Both the position numbers and the translations under genes were made by a program. From Prochilodus magdalenae (Eukaryota; Chordata; Actinopteri; Characiformes; Prochilodontidae), in contig JAMWET010003592.1 of assembly GCA_024036415.1 (NCBI GenBank), forward strand, positions 124,001 to 188,000: a stretch of 64,000 bases of DNA. The letters run 5' to 3'. This document shows positions 25,018 to 37,420 of the stretch, piece by piece. The notes below the pieces were generated by a model. The model was not told the DNA's origin and ran no database searches. It was given only the letters and a program-made list of their open reading frames with translations. The stretch's first letter is position 1. Every line of letters starts with the position of its first letter.

Positions 25018-26826
25018 GGTAGTTTTCGGTATGTAGTATGTAGTACAGATAGGAGAGTCAAACTTGAGTATACTCAAAAACCCAGAATGCACACTCAGAA
25101 CCAGTCCATTTTTAAGTATGGTAATGATGGATACTATTGCCTCACAGTGCAACAGGACACAGGAAGGGAGGAACTTCTCACATCTGGAAGCTTCTGAAAA
25201 ATGGCGGACAGTGATGCGACGGCGGATGCAGTGATGGCAGGACCGGAAATGGTGTATGAATGTGAGTACAACCCAAATCTGTCAAAAGCCTGCATGAATA
25301 AATGTATTCTTTTAAATAATGTGTTTATTTGTAAAAAAATAAAGATAATAAAACTCTGCTGAAGCAGCCTTCAGAGTCCAGCTTGGTATGACATAAGCCA
25401 CTTCCTGTTATTAAGGAATGATGTAGTATGCTAATATTATGTGTAATAGCTGCCAAACTCGTACTATTAGGATTAGTACAGAGTATATGCTTTGTAGTGT
25501 TAGTGTGTAGCACACAATTGAGGTACAGCCTATGGCCTATTTTCAACAGCAGCACTATCATCACCCTACATAGTCCTGCACCTCAACACCGATACAAACT
25601 ATACAACCATTCTGAAAGCTGGATTCACATAAACACAACCAGCACAGCAACACTTCGCTACAAAGCTTGTGACACAACTTCTACCCAGAGAAGACAGCAA
25701 AGCTAAATTTTAACTAGACAGCTGAGATGTTCAAAGACGAGGGAAAGCAACACAGCAAACTTAACAACCTAAAATAAATCTCCGTAGCCAAAATCATACC
25801 GCCACGGCAGGTATGAAACATGTTCATAGTCCTTGTCTTCCCTGTAATGACTGGAAGCACTGAAGTAATGGCAGCTGTTTGTTTTAGGATTTTACACAAA
25901 GACCATTTCAGCGTCTGTTGTAAACTATGAGTACTGTGGGAATTCACAGAAAGCAGACCAGGCTTCACCTTGTTTTCGCTTTTGGAAGGTAGACAGCAAC
26001 TTTATTCTCTGAATCAGGTGGGCTGTCTCGAGGCTGGTGTTAGCTTCTTATTCGAATTTCAGTTCCACCTTAAAGAGTGCTGCAATATCACACTACCGTA
26101 CAGGTGTCAGAACATAACTACCACATAATGTAAGGTGGAATGTTAAATGAGACTAAGCAAGTCTCAGTTTTATAACTTAAGCCTTCCAAACCCGCTGTAC
26201 TCTGTGTGTGTGGTTTTTTCACTCAGGTTTAACTGGTAGTTTGGTCTTCCACACTGTTTAATCTGTGCCCTACAACCGCTTCTCGTCTGTGTTTTGTTAA
26301 GGAAATTGGTAAAACTCGCTTCCCCCCTCTGTCCCCTGTGTGTAGTATGATGTACAGTACAGTGTAGCAACTATAGACTAATACAAACACTAACACTAAC
26401 ACTAACTCATACTAATACACCAATTACCTCACATTCACCTCAGAGCTGTTATTACTGTATCCACTGTTTAGACCAGCGGCTGCTAAAGCTGCTCAATAAA
26501 CCTGGAATACGTTTTGCCTAGCTGTTAGCTTTTTTTGGTGATTTTCCTTTAAGACTGAACCTCTAAAGCGAGTTCATCTATTATTAAACTTCAGACCGTT
26601 ATATTTTAACTTTCTGACGGGCATTCTGAACATACCTTAACCCCATTACAGTCACTACACCCACATTTATACTCAGAGTTGGCTTCCTTTTGCTTCCTAG
26701 TGTTGACCCTAACCCTGTATACTAGAGAATTCCATCCGGGTCTCTCCAGTACATTACTGATTTTCAATTTGGTGGCATACTACATACTGCATACACTTTT
26801 TTAGGCGGATGTAGTATGTGAGTAGC
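25018..26826. repeat. candidate DNA element bounded by GTAGTATG-type ends
   Basis: The left end has gtatgtagtatgtagtac and the right end has gcatactacatactgc, roughly inverted copies of each other. The right part (26,400-26,826) is clearly related to 55,085-55,580, sharing cagagctgttattactgtatcc and further blocks. No transposase is visible. Whether the two ends belong to one 1.8 kb element is inference. Confidence 0.45.
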
Positions 26827-27182
26827 ATTCAAATAAAGCCTGTGGTTAACATCCTTGTGTGTGACAGAATAAATTTTGCCACCCCCTGCTGTAAGTGTTG
26901 TCTAGACGTGTACCTATAATTATATGTTTGCCTGAAATTGGTTCGCCCTGATAGGATGTTGCATTTAAAGTTTCTCTAAGGGTTCTTCTACATATATGTG
27001 CAGTAAAAACACTGTACAGGAGCCAGAAAGTAACTGTGGCACCATTTAAGGTGGAACAGAAAATTCCCAAAACAAACTGGCAAATAGGAAGACAAATTCA
27101 GCTTCCATATCTTTAACAAGATCCTGGACAGCTTTAATTCAGAGTTGTTAGTTTGCTTTGCTCAGCATTTAACACATTTAAC

Positions 27183-27925
27183 ACAATTATTACACATTAT
27201 TAAATAAAGCATCATCAATCTCTGTAACTGGTTGGCATCTGTAAAGTAGTTGGTATCTGTAAAGTGGTTCCTCCCAATCACACGCTGTAAGTAGCAGCCA
27301 TGCTGTGTGATTTTATTCACTGTTTGCAGGTTCATAGTAAGTAACAACTTTTAATTTACTTTGTGTTGTTGTTCATATCAAAAGCAAGAAGCTAGTTTAG
27401 GTTATGTTACCTATTAGAACATCTCAAGTATCGAATGTTAGCATTGCTACTCAGTAGTTTGTTGATCTAGCTTATTTACAGAGAGGCTCATTTTATCTGC
27501 CTGTCTGTGTCTGTTTTGACATGTTGCTTCTATGTGAGCATTGCAGTGTGTTACTGTATACCAGCCAATCAGTGTAGAGCTCATCAAATTATTCAGAAAC
27601 TCACCAAAACAGAGAAAATAGCTCATCCTATTCTAGGACCCAATCAAAGGGTCTAAATAGATGTGTAAATCTACATCTGGCCAAAATGGGTATGATGGTT
27701 TCCATAAGGGGGGGTTTTATAAGAAGTGGATAGATCTTAGCCTCCCTTCTGGCATTGACACACATTGGTCACCCCAGTTATGGAAAGCGAGACAGCCAAT
27801 CATCATCAGTAAGCCATCATCTTTAAAGCTTCAATTATGCTTATGGAGAAATTCTGCCGTCGGGGTAGATGCCAACCAGTTATAAGAGATTGATGATGCT
27901 TTATTTAATAATGTGTAATAATTGA
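27183..27925. repeat. 743-bp element with 58-base inverted ends
   Basis: 27,183-27,240 and the reverse complement of 27,867-27,925 match at nearly every base (core attacacattattaaataa, then gcatcatcaatctct and aactggttggcatct). The interior of about 626 bases has no coding capacity. It looks like a non-autonomous TIR/foldback element whose ends are better preserved than most repeats around it. Confidence 0.75.
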
Positions 27926-27929
27926 ATTT

Positions 27930-29440
27930 GCTCAGCAAACAGGCGAGTGAGTGCACTGGGTCTCTTCAGCAGTGCTGCTCTGTGAGCTTCTTTATGAAGT
28001 AGGTTATGTGATGGTTAGATGAGTTAACTACCATATGTTAGTCAGTTATAATAGCTTATCAGGCTAAAATGGTAATAGTTTTTTTCAGTTAAAAGATTTT
28101 GGTTTTGTAGGTTACAATGATTAGACTCATGTATAACCTGTGGTGAATACAGTTTAAATAAATAACGTCTGTGGCTTGTTAGTATAAATGTTTTCTTTAA
28201 CACTGTGCAGTCAAAACATCATGCATTTAATTTACTAGGTTCACCCAGGCTGCACTAAATGACTAAAACACATTACAGCAACACAGTTTTGTCTTTCAGT
28301 TTATCTTCAGTAATAGTTGTATTGATGTAATGTTTTATTTATATGGAAATTCTAGACAGATTTAGTTATGTAAAGAGGAAAACACTATATAGAAAATCAA
28401 TTTATATGTCATGTTTGCTTTTATGTCAGTGTGCCACATCCAATAAAATCCCTGGGTCTTAGCTCCCCCCCTCCCATTCTAGACGTTTTAGCTAGATCTC
28501 TGGTAGGACACCTTTAGATCCCATTAGGAAACCATCAAATGCATCTGGAGTCAGCCCCAGGACACCTGCTAAACCATTAGAATCGGTTACACTGTGATAT
28601 AAGCCTGTTAAATATACCATCACTGACATTTATACACCAGCATGATCCACCAGGATCCAACAGGAATAGAAGAGCTTCTGTGATTTTCTTTCAGTCGGGG
28701 TCAGTTGGTGAACTCTATAAACTCACAAACTCTGGTATCTCTACAGTGGGCACAATGCAGATAGAGGTTTTCAAAAAAGAAATTTAGATTTTAGACAAAT
28801 TTCGATTATTTCCAGTCACATATTTTAAAGGAATCCCCTAACATGTTCCTGAGAGTTTCCTAAAATGGCTATTAGGCCAAGTACACACTACATGTATTTC
28901 AAAATCCCAGAATCCCTGTGATGCTTCGACCTGCAAGGATTCAACAGTGCCTGATCCCCAAAGCCTTTACTTTACAAAAAGTAGTAAATAAGAGATATCT
29001 ATAATTTGAGTTTGCCAGAAAAGGTCTGAGCAGATTAATGCTCGAGTTGTTTCTGCACCTGTGGTGTGTTCAGCCATAGCAGCTTGGGTTCCATTATAAC
29101 CATGATGTGATTGCTCTGTCTGGTTTGTTAAAGAAAGTGAGAACACTACCATCTAAACTTCATTCTTGAACTGAGGCTGAGGTATGTTCGAAGTTTAACT
29201 GCACACATGTATGATGTACTGAGGTGCTCTGTTTTGTAAAAGCAGTAAGCCACTCATGGAACAGAGAACAGCACAAATTGGAACCTTTGTTGGCCATTCA
29301 GTTGTGACCTTTCACTCATCTGGTTTTGTTTTTGGTTCAGTATGGTAAACATGTTAGTGTGCATGGTAAGCAAATCAAAACTGAAATGTAGCAATGTGTC
29401 TTTTTGGTAACATCGCTCCTTAATAGCTCCTCTTCTTTCT
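27930..29440. other. intergenic stretch without recognisable features
   Basis: It is AT-rich, with no coding exon and no repeat I can name. Confidence 0.4.
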
Positions 29441-29449
29441 TTTCTTGAC

Positions 29450-29850
29450 AAGCTGTAATAACATACCTGTGGACCATTCTCAACCCTGCAGTGCACAGGA
29501 CGGACACATCAGTGTTTAAACACTCTAAAGACACACTATTGGTTTGACCTTGTAAAGAAAGACAGAGATGGTAGCTCGTTTGTTGCTGCCCAGTTTGCCT
29601 CTAGTCCTTCATCAGTGGTCATGCTCTGGCCACAGGACGCCGTTGGTTGGATAGTTTTGGTTGGTGGGCTATTCTCAGTCCAGAACTGACACTGAGCTCT
29701 GTGTTATCCACTCTGTGCAGCACACACACTTACAGACACGCCACCACCACTCCACTGTCACCGCAGTGCTGAGGATGATCTACCACTCAAATAACACCTG
29801 CTCTGTGTTGTTCCTGTGGGATCTTGACCAGTGATGAACAGTGTAGCAGG
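29450..29850. repeat. foldback-type dispersed repeat, second copy
   Basis: Shares segments such as agtccttcatcagtggtca, gctattctcagtccag and gtcaccgcagtgctgaggatg with the other copies. The left part is shortened. Confidence 0.7.
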
Positions 29851-30337
29851 GTCTTCATGTCAGGGATGGAAACAGTCTAGCTCAGATCTCGAAAACCTAA
29901 GAAACTGTTTTTTTATGGAGAAAGCCTGTATTGTTGTTTACTCTGTTCTAAAATGTGTACAGCCTGTTCAGCCAATAGAAAGTCACAGTGCTGCATCAGG
30001 CTCCGCCCACTGAGTCTCCATGGTAACAGCTGCCGGTACACTGAGTGTGGGGAATGTGACGGCAGCAAAGAAACTCCACAGTCTGTAATAAAAGTGTTTT
30101 GCTTTCTAGTTTTCAGAACGTGTTGGAAAGCTGGTTTGGATCCCTGCGTGTAAGGTCACTATTTAACCAGTCTACAACTTGCCTGACCTAAGCAGTATGA
30201 CTGAAGTTTTATGATAAACTGAACTGAGCTCCAGAATGTATTCAGACCCTTCCAGGAGTTCCTGTATGCTTCCCCAGATCTCATTTTTCAGTACTTGATT
30301 ATATTATACTATTTCATTTTGAGATGTTGAGTCTTTT

Positions 30338-30655
30338 ACTGGGCGGCACGGGTAGCGCTGACATCTCACAGCAAGAAGGGCATGGGTTCAATTCCCAGCC
30401 GGTACATGCAAGGTTCTTTCTGTGTGGAGTTTACATGTTCTCAATTCATGTATGCTTGGGTTTCCTCCAGGTGCTCCGGTTTCCTCCCATAGTCCAAAGA
30501 CATGCAGTCAGGTGAATTGGAGGTGCTAAATTGCCCCCTAGGCATGAGTATGTGTGTGTGAATGTGTGTATTGGTGTATCTGTGATTGATTCTCAGCCTA
30601 TCCAGGATGAGGTTACCCCCATGACCCAGAGAGGTAAAGCAGTTTAGAAGATGAG
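30338..30655 (+). repeat. tRNA-derived SINE (HE1/V-SINE-like), sense
   Basis: It starts gggcggcacgggtagcgctg and has a recognisable box B (gggttcaattccc), then ttctgtgtggagtttacatg, tttcctcc and gtccaaagacatgcagtca. This body is shared by a very widespread fish/shark SINE family (identified by memory). A minus-strand copy lies at 45,110-45,362. Confidence 0.8.
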
Positions 30656-31249
30656 AGAGCTGTTTGCTATTCTTACAAAATTACAGTGTTGGTTATCTAT
30701 CTGTTTCTTACAGATGTGCTGGCCCTCAACAAACTCGCTGGTGAGTGGCAAGGTTGGGCAAAATACTTTAAAAGTGTAGTAAAAACTGAATACTGAATAC
30801 ATCGCACTACATGTATCCAGTAAAGTATTCAATTTCAATACTTAAAATGTATGAATACATTGAATACATTAATACATAATTAATAATAAAACTGTATTTT
30901 TATTATTTCACATGGTCCTGTCCTGTTACTGGTTGGCAGTTTTGTTCATGTAATTCCTCTGATAAGGTATTTAATAAAAATTCAATTATTCAAATTAATA
31001 CAAAATTCTCAACATTTCTTAACCTCTTATTGCCTGCTCCTTTCCACTTCTGCTTCGATAATCCAGCTGCCCTTTGATGACCTAAGTCCATAATTCACCA
31101 TATCCCATAAAAGTACAAAATGAGTAGCTATGTGATTTTCAGCTAATGGTGTGTATGTAATGCCACAGAAGGCATTTACCGACCGGTACAATACCCAAGA
31201 TGAGCTTATCAGTCATGAACATGTCTACTACTCAATTCAGTCTTTCCTC

Positions 31250-31755
31250 AGAGGGTTTAGCGAACTGCTGCTGGAGTGTTTAAACACCTCAGTGTGACTG
31301 CTGGACTGAGAATAACCAAAACTATCCGGTCAACACCATCCCATTAGCAGCATCCTCTGAGTACTGCAAACTGTTCAGCTATTGTCTCTGGCTTCACATC
31401 TAAAACCTGAAACCAACAAGGTAGGACTGGCTATTAAAGTGGACAGTGAGTGGACACAGTGTTTAGAAACTCTAGCAGCACCTCTGTGTCTGATTCACTC
31501 ACACCAGCGCAACACACACTAACACTCCATCATCATGTCAGTGTCACTGCAGTGCTGAGAATGATCCCCCACCCACATAATACCTGCTCCGTGGTGGTCC
31601 TGTGGAGGTCCTGTACATTGAAGAACAGAGTAAAAGGGACCTAACAAAGTACGCAGAGAAACAGATGCACTACAGTCTGTATTTGTAGAAAAACCAGTGC
31701 ACCTATATCGTATGTGGAGCTGATAAAGTGGACAATGAGTCTAAAAAAAGGGGGG
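31250..31755. repeat. foldback-type dispersed repeat, third copy
   Basis: Contains cactcacaccagcgcaacac, gtcactgcagtgctgagaat and tggagctgataaagtggaca in the family order. Confidence 0.72.
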
Positions 31756-31909
31756 ACTTCCTAAGTACATATTTCCTACTGTGATTGGTACTTCTGATCT
31801 CACCTAAAAGGCTGAACACAGAGGGTAAAAAAAAGCTGTAAGATTGCACCCAGGTTTCAAATTTTAGGTCCGGTGAATAAAACTAAAAACCGAACTATTT
31901 AGAAAAGCA

Positions 31910-32171
31910 AAGGCCCTAAAACTGAGCCCTGTGGCACTTCACACGAAAGGTTCATTTTTATATTTCCTAGTGAAACCAAGAAGTGTCTATTCATTAAATA
32001 TGATTTAAACCAACTGATAACTCATGTCATTACTGATGTAGGTGGCTTAACAGTATGGCTGTTGGAACTTGTCTTATCAAGGTTAATTTATTATTTATTT
32101 AAATGAAATTGCAAACTTTTCATAGGTCTTGGAAGATAGTTAACCATAAGGCGCACTGGCAGAAAAGTTAC
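31910..32171 (-). mobile_element. non-LTR retrotransposon fragment (reverse transcriptase), copy 1
   Basis: On the - strand it encodes the same RT motif as copy 2 (EVPQGSVLG next to NIKMNLS). It matches 32,490-32,775 almost base for base over about 240 bases, apart from a small deletion at about 32,071. Confidence 0.75.
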
Positions 32172-32489
32172 ACACAGGGTGAACAGCAGCTCATGTAAAC
32201 AAATGAGGCATAAAAGTAAAAATCTACAAAAATGATGATACATGTTGTGCTTTGGACCGTGACGATATTTTACAGTGAATGTGACAGATTTAGATTCATA
32301 ATTAACCTATTTTTTATTTATTTTATTTTTCTAAAAACATGCTGTCCAATGTTTTCACTTCACTACTGAAACGAAAATGAGTTTTAATCCATAGGCAAGC
32401 CATATTTTAGAAAATCTTCTACATGTAGAAGTTATATTAGTATTTTCCTGTACATATTTCTTGCCTCCTTGCGAATTGAGATATATTTA
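32172..32489. repeat. ~310-bp repeat unit, copy 1
   Basis: From acagggtgaacagcagctcatg to atttcttgcctcctt it is repeated nearly exactly at 34,192-34,490, with only scattered substitutions. It lies between the two RT fragments. The function is unknown; it may be the untranslated part of the same retroelement. Confidence 0.8.
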
Positions 32490-32775
32490 TAGGCCCTAAA
32501 ACTGAGCCCTGTGGCACTTCACACGAAAGGTTCATTTTTATATTTCCTAGTGAAACCAAGAAGTGTCTATTCATTAAATATGATTTAAACCAACTGATAA
32601 CTGATGTCATTACTGATGTAGGTGGCTTAACAGTATGGCTGTTGGAACTTGTTCCAGCTGACTGAGCTATGTTCTGTCTTATCAAGGTTAATTTATTAAT
32701 TATTTAAATGAATTGCAAACTTTTCATAGGTCTTGGAAGATAAGTCACCATAAAACGCACTGGCAGAAAAGTTAG
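32490..32775 (-). mobile_element. non-LTR retrotransposon fragment (reverse transcriptase), copy 2
   Basis: The - strand reads SVISWFKSYLMNRHFLVSL followed by EVPQGSVLGPINIS. WF.SYL..R and VPQGSVLGP are the hallmarks of the reverse transcriptase of Jockey/CR1/L2/Rex-type LINEs. It is a short fragment without the FADD catalytic box. Confidence 0.85.
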
Positions 32776-33539
32776 GATTAATTAGGCGGTCTGCGGTGGA
32801 GAAAAGCACTGTAGTCCCGTCGTTGTGTTCATTAATTACAGTACACTACAGTGGTATGGCTGTCTGGATATGTTCATAGTGTTATTGTAGGTGGAGGTCA
32901 GCTCTTTGAGAATATCATAATGTACCTGCAGTTAAAATATAATAAAGTCAGTATCTGTGTTTGAATATGAAGTGGCTCTGAGATGGATTTTGTGTTTTAG
33001 GTTATATTATCCATGGATTACATTTGAGTCATTAATTATTCATCTCCTCAGAAACCATCTTATTTGCTAATTATTGTTTACTTATTTATGTCTGATACAA
33101 TAAGACAAAGGAGAGTGTCATCCTGCAGGAAGTGACAGCGAGATGTTTTATCAGGGAAATGAAACTGTACTGTAATAAATCTGAATAATAGCAGATATTT
33201 TTCACAGCCAGTTTTGTGTGTCTACATACAAATTTAACAAAAACTCATTTGATCAAAGAACGGAGGCTGAATGCATGACAGACTGTTGTTTTCTACTAAA
33301 TGATGTGTAAATACTACTATGCAGGCTATACAATATGAATCTCAGTCAAACTCATAAGGAAGGTATCATGGGGTACAGAAATGGACTGAGGAGTAGCGAG
33401 TAGTAGTAGGAGACCCACAAAGGAACTGCCTCTTCATACCTGTCTAGAACACACTGTCTGTTCATTCTGAATAATTTATTCACATTCGGTTACATCTCTA
33501 GTATACACTCACAACACACTTTAATAGGAACACCTCCTT

Positions 33540-33970
33540 TTATCTGCACTCCTTGATAGTTTAATCAGCTCCTCTTACTATATAGGAGCACTCTGTAGTT
33601 CTACAATTATAGACTGTAGTCCATCTGCATACTTTCCTGCATACTTTGCCTTGTTACCCTGTTCTTCAGTGGTCCCCCACAGAGCAGGTATGATGTAGGT
33701 GGTGGATCATTCTCAGCACTGCAGTGACGCTGACGTTGTCGTGGTGCGTTAGTGTGTGTGGTGCTGGTGTGAGTGGATCAGACACAGCAGTGCAGCTGGA
33801 GCGTTTAAACACGGTGTCCTCTCACTGTCCACTCTGTTAGACACTCCTACCTTAAAAGTCGAAGTGACGATAGCTCGCCTGTTGCTGTACAGTTTGTGTT
33901 GGTCGTTGTCTAGTCCTTCATCGGTGGTCACAGAAGGCTGCCCACTCTTGTCTGGGGACTGTAGTTGGCC
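33540..33970. repeat. foldback-type dispersed repeat, fourth copy
   Basis: Contains ggatcattctcagcactgca, gagtggatcagacacagcag and ctgtccactctgttagacac. It ends about where the neighbouring retroelement-like unit begins. Confidence 0.75.
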
Positions 33971-34191
33971 CACCCCATAAATTTTAACAGTTTCTATGAA
34001 TAATACTTGTTTATTTGAAGATATGTTTAATATTTCGTCGCTGTCCAAGGGAAAACAGGTATCTTCAAAATGGCAGCTTTACAGCAGAGGCTAAAAACCT
34101 CATTTAATTTGAATGGAAGTCAATGGAACCAGACGTCCGTCCAAGCAGTTTTGGGCCATTTCTGTTCGTCCATTCTTCATGACATTCCCAC

Positions 34192-34490
34192 ACAGGGTAA
34201 ATAGCAGCTCATGTAAACAAATGAGGCATAAAAGTAAAAATCTACAAAAATGGAGATACATGTTGTGCTTTGGACAGTGACGATATTTTACAGTGAATTT
34301 GACAGATTTAAATTCATAATTAACCTATTTTTTATTTATTTTATTTTTCTAAAAACATGCTGTCCAATGTTTTCACGTCACTACTGAAACCAAAATGAGT
34401 TTTAATCCATAGGCAAGCCATATTTTAGCAACTCCTCTACATATAGAAGTTATATTAGTATTGTCCTGTATATATTTCTTGCCTCCTTAT
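34192..34490. repeat. ~310-bp repeat unit, copy 2
   Basis: Near-identical to 32,172-32,489. Here it is followed directly by the ATCT microsatellite rather than by an RT fragment. Confidence 0.8.
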
Positions 34491-34507
34491 AATACTGATG
34501 GCCTGAT

Positions 34508-34508
34508 G

Positions 34509-34580
<72 letters not shown>

Positions 34581-34595
34581 GTCTATCAATCTATC

Positions 34596-34652
<57 letters not shown>
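34508..34652. repeat. (ATCT)n tetranucleotide microsatellite
   Basis: About 36 ATCT units with a few interruptions (gtct, caat, tttat). It should be highly polymorphic. Confidence 0.97.
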
Positions 34653-34653
<1 letters not shown>

Positions 34654-35245
34654 CATTTTAAAGCAGGAAGTGAGACTGCATGTTTGCCCCTCATGTCCAC
34701 AGGGTGAGCCGTTAGATCCCACTATTTTGAAGTAATTGTGTCCCAAAGTCAGAAAATCAGTGAATATTAGGAATGTTCCGTACAGAAACAGTAAACTGTC
34801 TGTTCTAATGAATAAGTACAACTGTTTAAAGGTCTGTTTTCAACCGTGTCCTGGCTAACATTGGCAATGAAAAAAAATGATTGCTACCAAAACAGTCCCT
34901 ACAGAAACAGTAGTATTTCAGTAGTTGTATGCTTATTGCTTTAGCAACAGCGAAATGCAAAGCTTAGTTATTTATTTTAACAAAATAAACAAGAAATCGT
35001 ACAGTCGGTTCCAAAACTACACCGCATTCAAAAAAATACCCAGTATATATATAGATAAATCACTCCTTATAACTTCAGTGTGAATGGGAGGGGTTAAACT
35101 GCTGCTGGCTGAATAGACAGATTTTTGTAAATGCACTGTTTTTTGTACATTCGAAACCGCAGCTTAATGTCCATATAAGGAATGCATGGTCTGGAGAATG
35201 AATAGAAAACATGCACTATATACGGGCATATATGTGTACATGCAC

Positions 35246-36128
35246 TACAGTGGTGCATGAAAGTTTGTAAACCATTTACATTTATTTATATTTAATTGCA
35301 TAAATATGCTACTAAGAGTATAAAGTACAGGGAAATAATCCAGCATCCCTGAGTGGCAGGCGTATGTTTCTTTGCTTTTAGTATCTGGTGTGACCCTGTT
35401 GTGCAGCAATAACTGCAGCTAAATATTTCCAACAACTATTGATTATTCCTGCACATTGGCTTGGAGCCCATTCCTTCATACAGACTGGCTTAATTTCTGG
35501 GATGTTGGTGGGTTTCCTTACACAAACTGCTTGCTAATTCCTTGAAATGTAGTTCATGGATGGGTGTCCTGACAGTTTCCTTTGAAATTTGCTGTACAAC
35601 AGGCACAAACCATGATACTACCACCACCATGTTTCATTGAACGTAAGCCACTGTGAGAAAGGCCTTTAGCTGGTTAGAAGTTACCTTCGGTCTACTTGTA
35701 CACTCGCAGACTATTACACACCTTGCTCTTGGAGTGATCTTTATTGGTCAACCACTCTTGGGGAGGGTAACAATGGTCTTGAATTTTCTCCATTTGAGAA
35801 AAAACCAGTTGAGTTTGAACTGGTTTCCAGATGAGGTCCTCGGAAGCCTTCTTTGTTCATACTATGATACACTTGCACAAGCAGTGAAGATATGACTGTT
35901 AGAGATCCCTGTTTTTTCATATGACATGGGCCCACTCACACCTGATGGTCATCCCACTGACTGAAAACACCTGCATCTAATTTCACCTTTCAAATTTCTT
36001 ACAGATTTTTTCCACTTACAGATCTGCAAAATTGGATCTTGTTCCTTAATAAACAAATGGGTATGGTTTAGATCATATCAGTGCAGAAATACTCTATAAG
36101 AGTCCCCAAACCTGCAAGAACTGCTGTA
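35246..36128 (-). mobile_element. internally deleted Tc1-like transposon with both ends
   Basis: The left end is tacagtggtgcatgaaagtt; the right end reverse-complemented is tacagcagttcttgcaggtt. Both are bounded by TA, as expected for Tc1 insertions. Inside, - strand relics include the counterpart of catgatactaccaccaccat (transposase HGGGSIM region) and gtgatctttattggtcaacc. At 883 bp, against about 1.6 kb for intact elements of this family, it has lost much of the transposase. Confidence 0.85.
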
Positions 36129-36183
36129 CAATACAACAACAAAACCAGCATACATGGTTTTTTATATTATCTTACTAAGAACT

Positions 36184-36415
36184 TCAAAACAAGCGACCAG
36201 GATGACGTTAGTCGTTTGTTGTGTTCTAAGCACAACTTTGCTGGTCAACCAGCACTAACCAGCATAGACCAGCATGAACTCCATTCTGGTCCCAGTTGAC
36301 TTTTTCAGCAGTGTAGTCTAGTCAGTAGCAACTGAAGTTCATATGCTGGTTACCAGTAATTGCTGTACAGCCAGCATGTACAGCCAGCATGTACAGCCAG
36401 CATGTATAACCAGCG
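36184..36415. repeat. dispersed ACCAGCAT-type repeat, copy 1, with 13-bp tandem units
   Basis: From acgttagtcgtttgttgtgt to gctggttaccagtaa it matches 38,990-39,165 with few differences. The end here expands into about four 13-bp units (cagccagcatgta). Confidence 0.82.
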
Positions 36416-36529
36416 AAACCAGCACCACACTAAGTATGTACAGGAGCCATTTTCAACAGGGCAAAACAAAAAAAACTTAAAGTTGGTTTTCCCTGATATG
36501 AGCCCTTTCACTAGCAATCAGGCCATTAC

Positions 36530-36780
36530 ATCATGATTGTTCTTCATTAGTGGTCAGTTTCTGACCACAAGACAATTCATATTCCAGCTCTAAGCAGCAC
36601 TGCTGTGAACTGACCACCACTCAAGTAGTAACTAGTGGTCCTACAGTGGGCACTGGTGGACGGCCTGGAGGGGGGCTAATAAACTGTGCAGCAACAGATG
36701 GCCTACAGTCAGTAATTGTAGACCCACAAAGTGCACTTACACTGCAGGTGCAGCGGATAAACGGCCAATGAGTTTTTCAC
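36530..36780. repeat. foldback-type dispersed repeat, degraded fifth copy
   Basis: It retains agtggtcctacagtgggcac, acagatggcctacagtcagt and tgcagcggataaacggccaa in family order; the left part is lost. Confidence 0.55.
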
Positions 36781-37230
36781 GCGGTGCTTCTCCAGGTTTG
36801 TGCGCCCCCTTTAGCGCCGCTCAGCGCAGATGAGAAGCGCGCTTTTGTTTACACCAGCTCGCGCTCCGCTCTTTGTCATGTGACCTTCCTGCCTATCTCA
36901 TGGATCAAAGCGATGTTAGTGAAATACTGTAAGCGCCCCCCCGCCCCCCCACCCCTTCTCCCCCTACCCTCCAACCCCTCCGTGATTCTCGTAAGGCGGC
37001 TGAGCCTCGCAGTGGTAAAAGTGAGGCCCTGATGCAATCTTCGTGACCGCGGTCGTAACGCGCGCGGCGGTGAGATAATAACGGCGCGCTGAAGAGCACC
37101 AGCTCTCCCAGGGAAAGCGCTGACTCTCCCAGCTCACCGCGCGTTAATTGGTCCGCGGGGGCGCCGTGTTTGCGCAGAGCGTGAGAGAAAAGTCAGCACA
37201 CACACTCAGACGGGCACCTCAATCACTGAG
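36780..37230. promoter_or_regulatory. orphan CpG-rich block
   Basis: Dense CpGs (ccgcggtcgtaacgcgcgcgg, ggtccgcgggggcgccgtg) stand out sharply from the AT-rich surroundings. No coding exon is recognised on either strand. It may be an unannotated promoter, lncRNA start or enhancer. Only composition supports it. Confidence 0.5.
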
Positions 37231-37420
37231 TGTAGTAACTAGTTCCGTTTACTCACTTCATCTACTTTCCTACACTACAGGGCTTTTTTTGATAGGCATG
37301 TACTTTTCAGAGTATTTCCATGTGGTAATACTTTCACTTCGGCTCACCTGCAGGCCTAAAGTTGGAGCTGGACTTTTCATATTTGGTCTTTTATGTTTAG
37401 CTTCACGTCTCTTTTTGTAG

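Noticed and set aside
30338..30420. Possible functional tRNA gene
   Set aside because: Box A/B-like motifs exist, but the downstream body is the SINE family and no cloverleaf could be drawn.
34461..34661. ORF with [11 protein letters not shown] repeats
   Set aside because: It is translation of the (ATCT)n microsatellite.
36364..36415. Four 13-bp tandem units considered as a CRISPR-like array
   Set aside because: Units are contiguous with no spacers, in a fish genome; an ordinary minisatellite.
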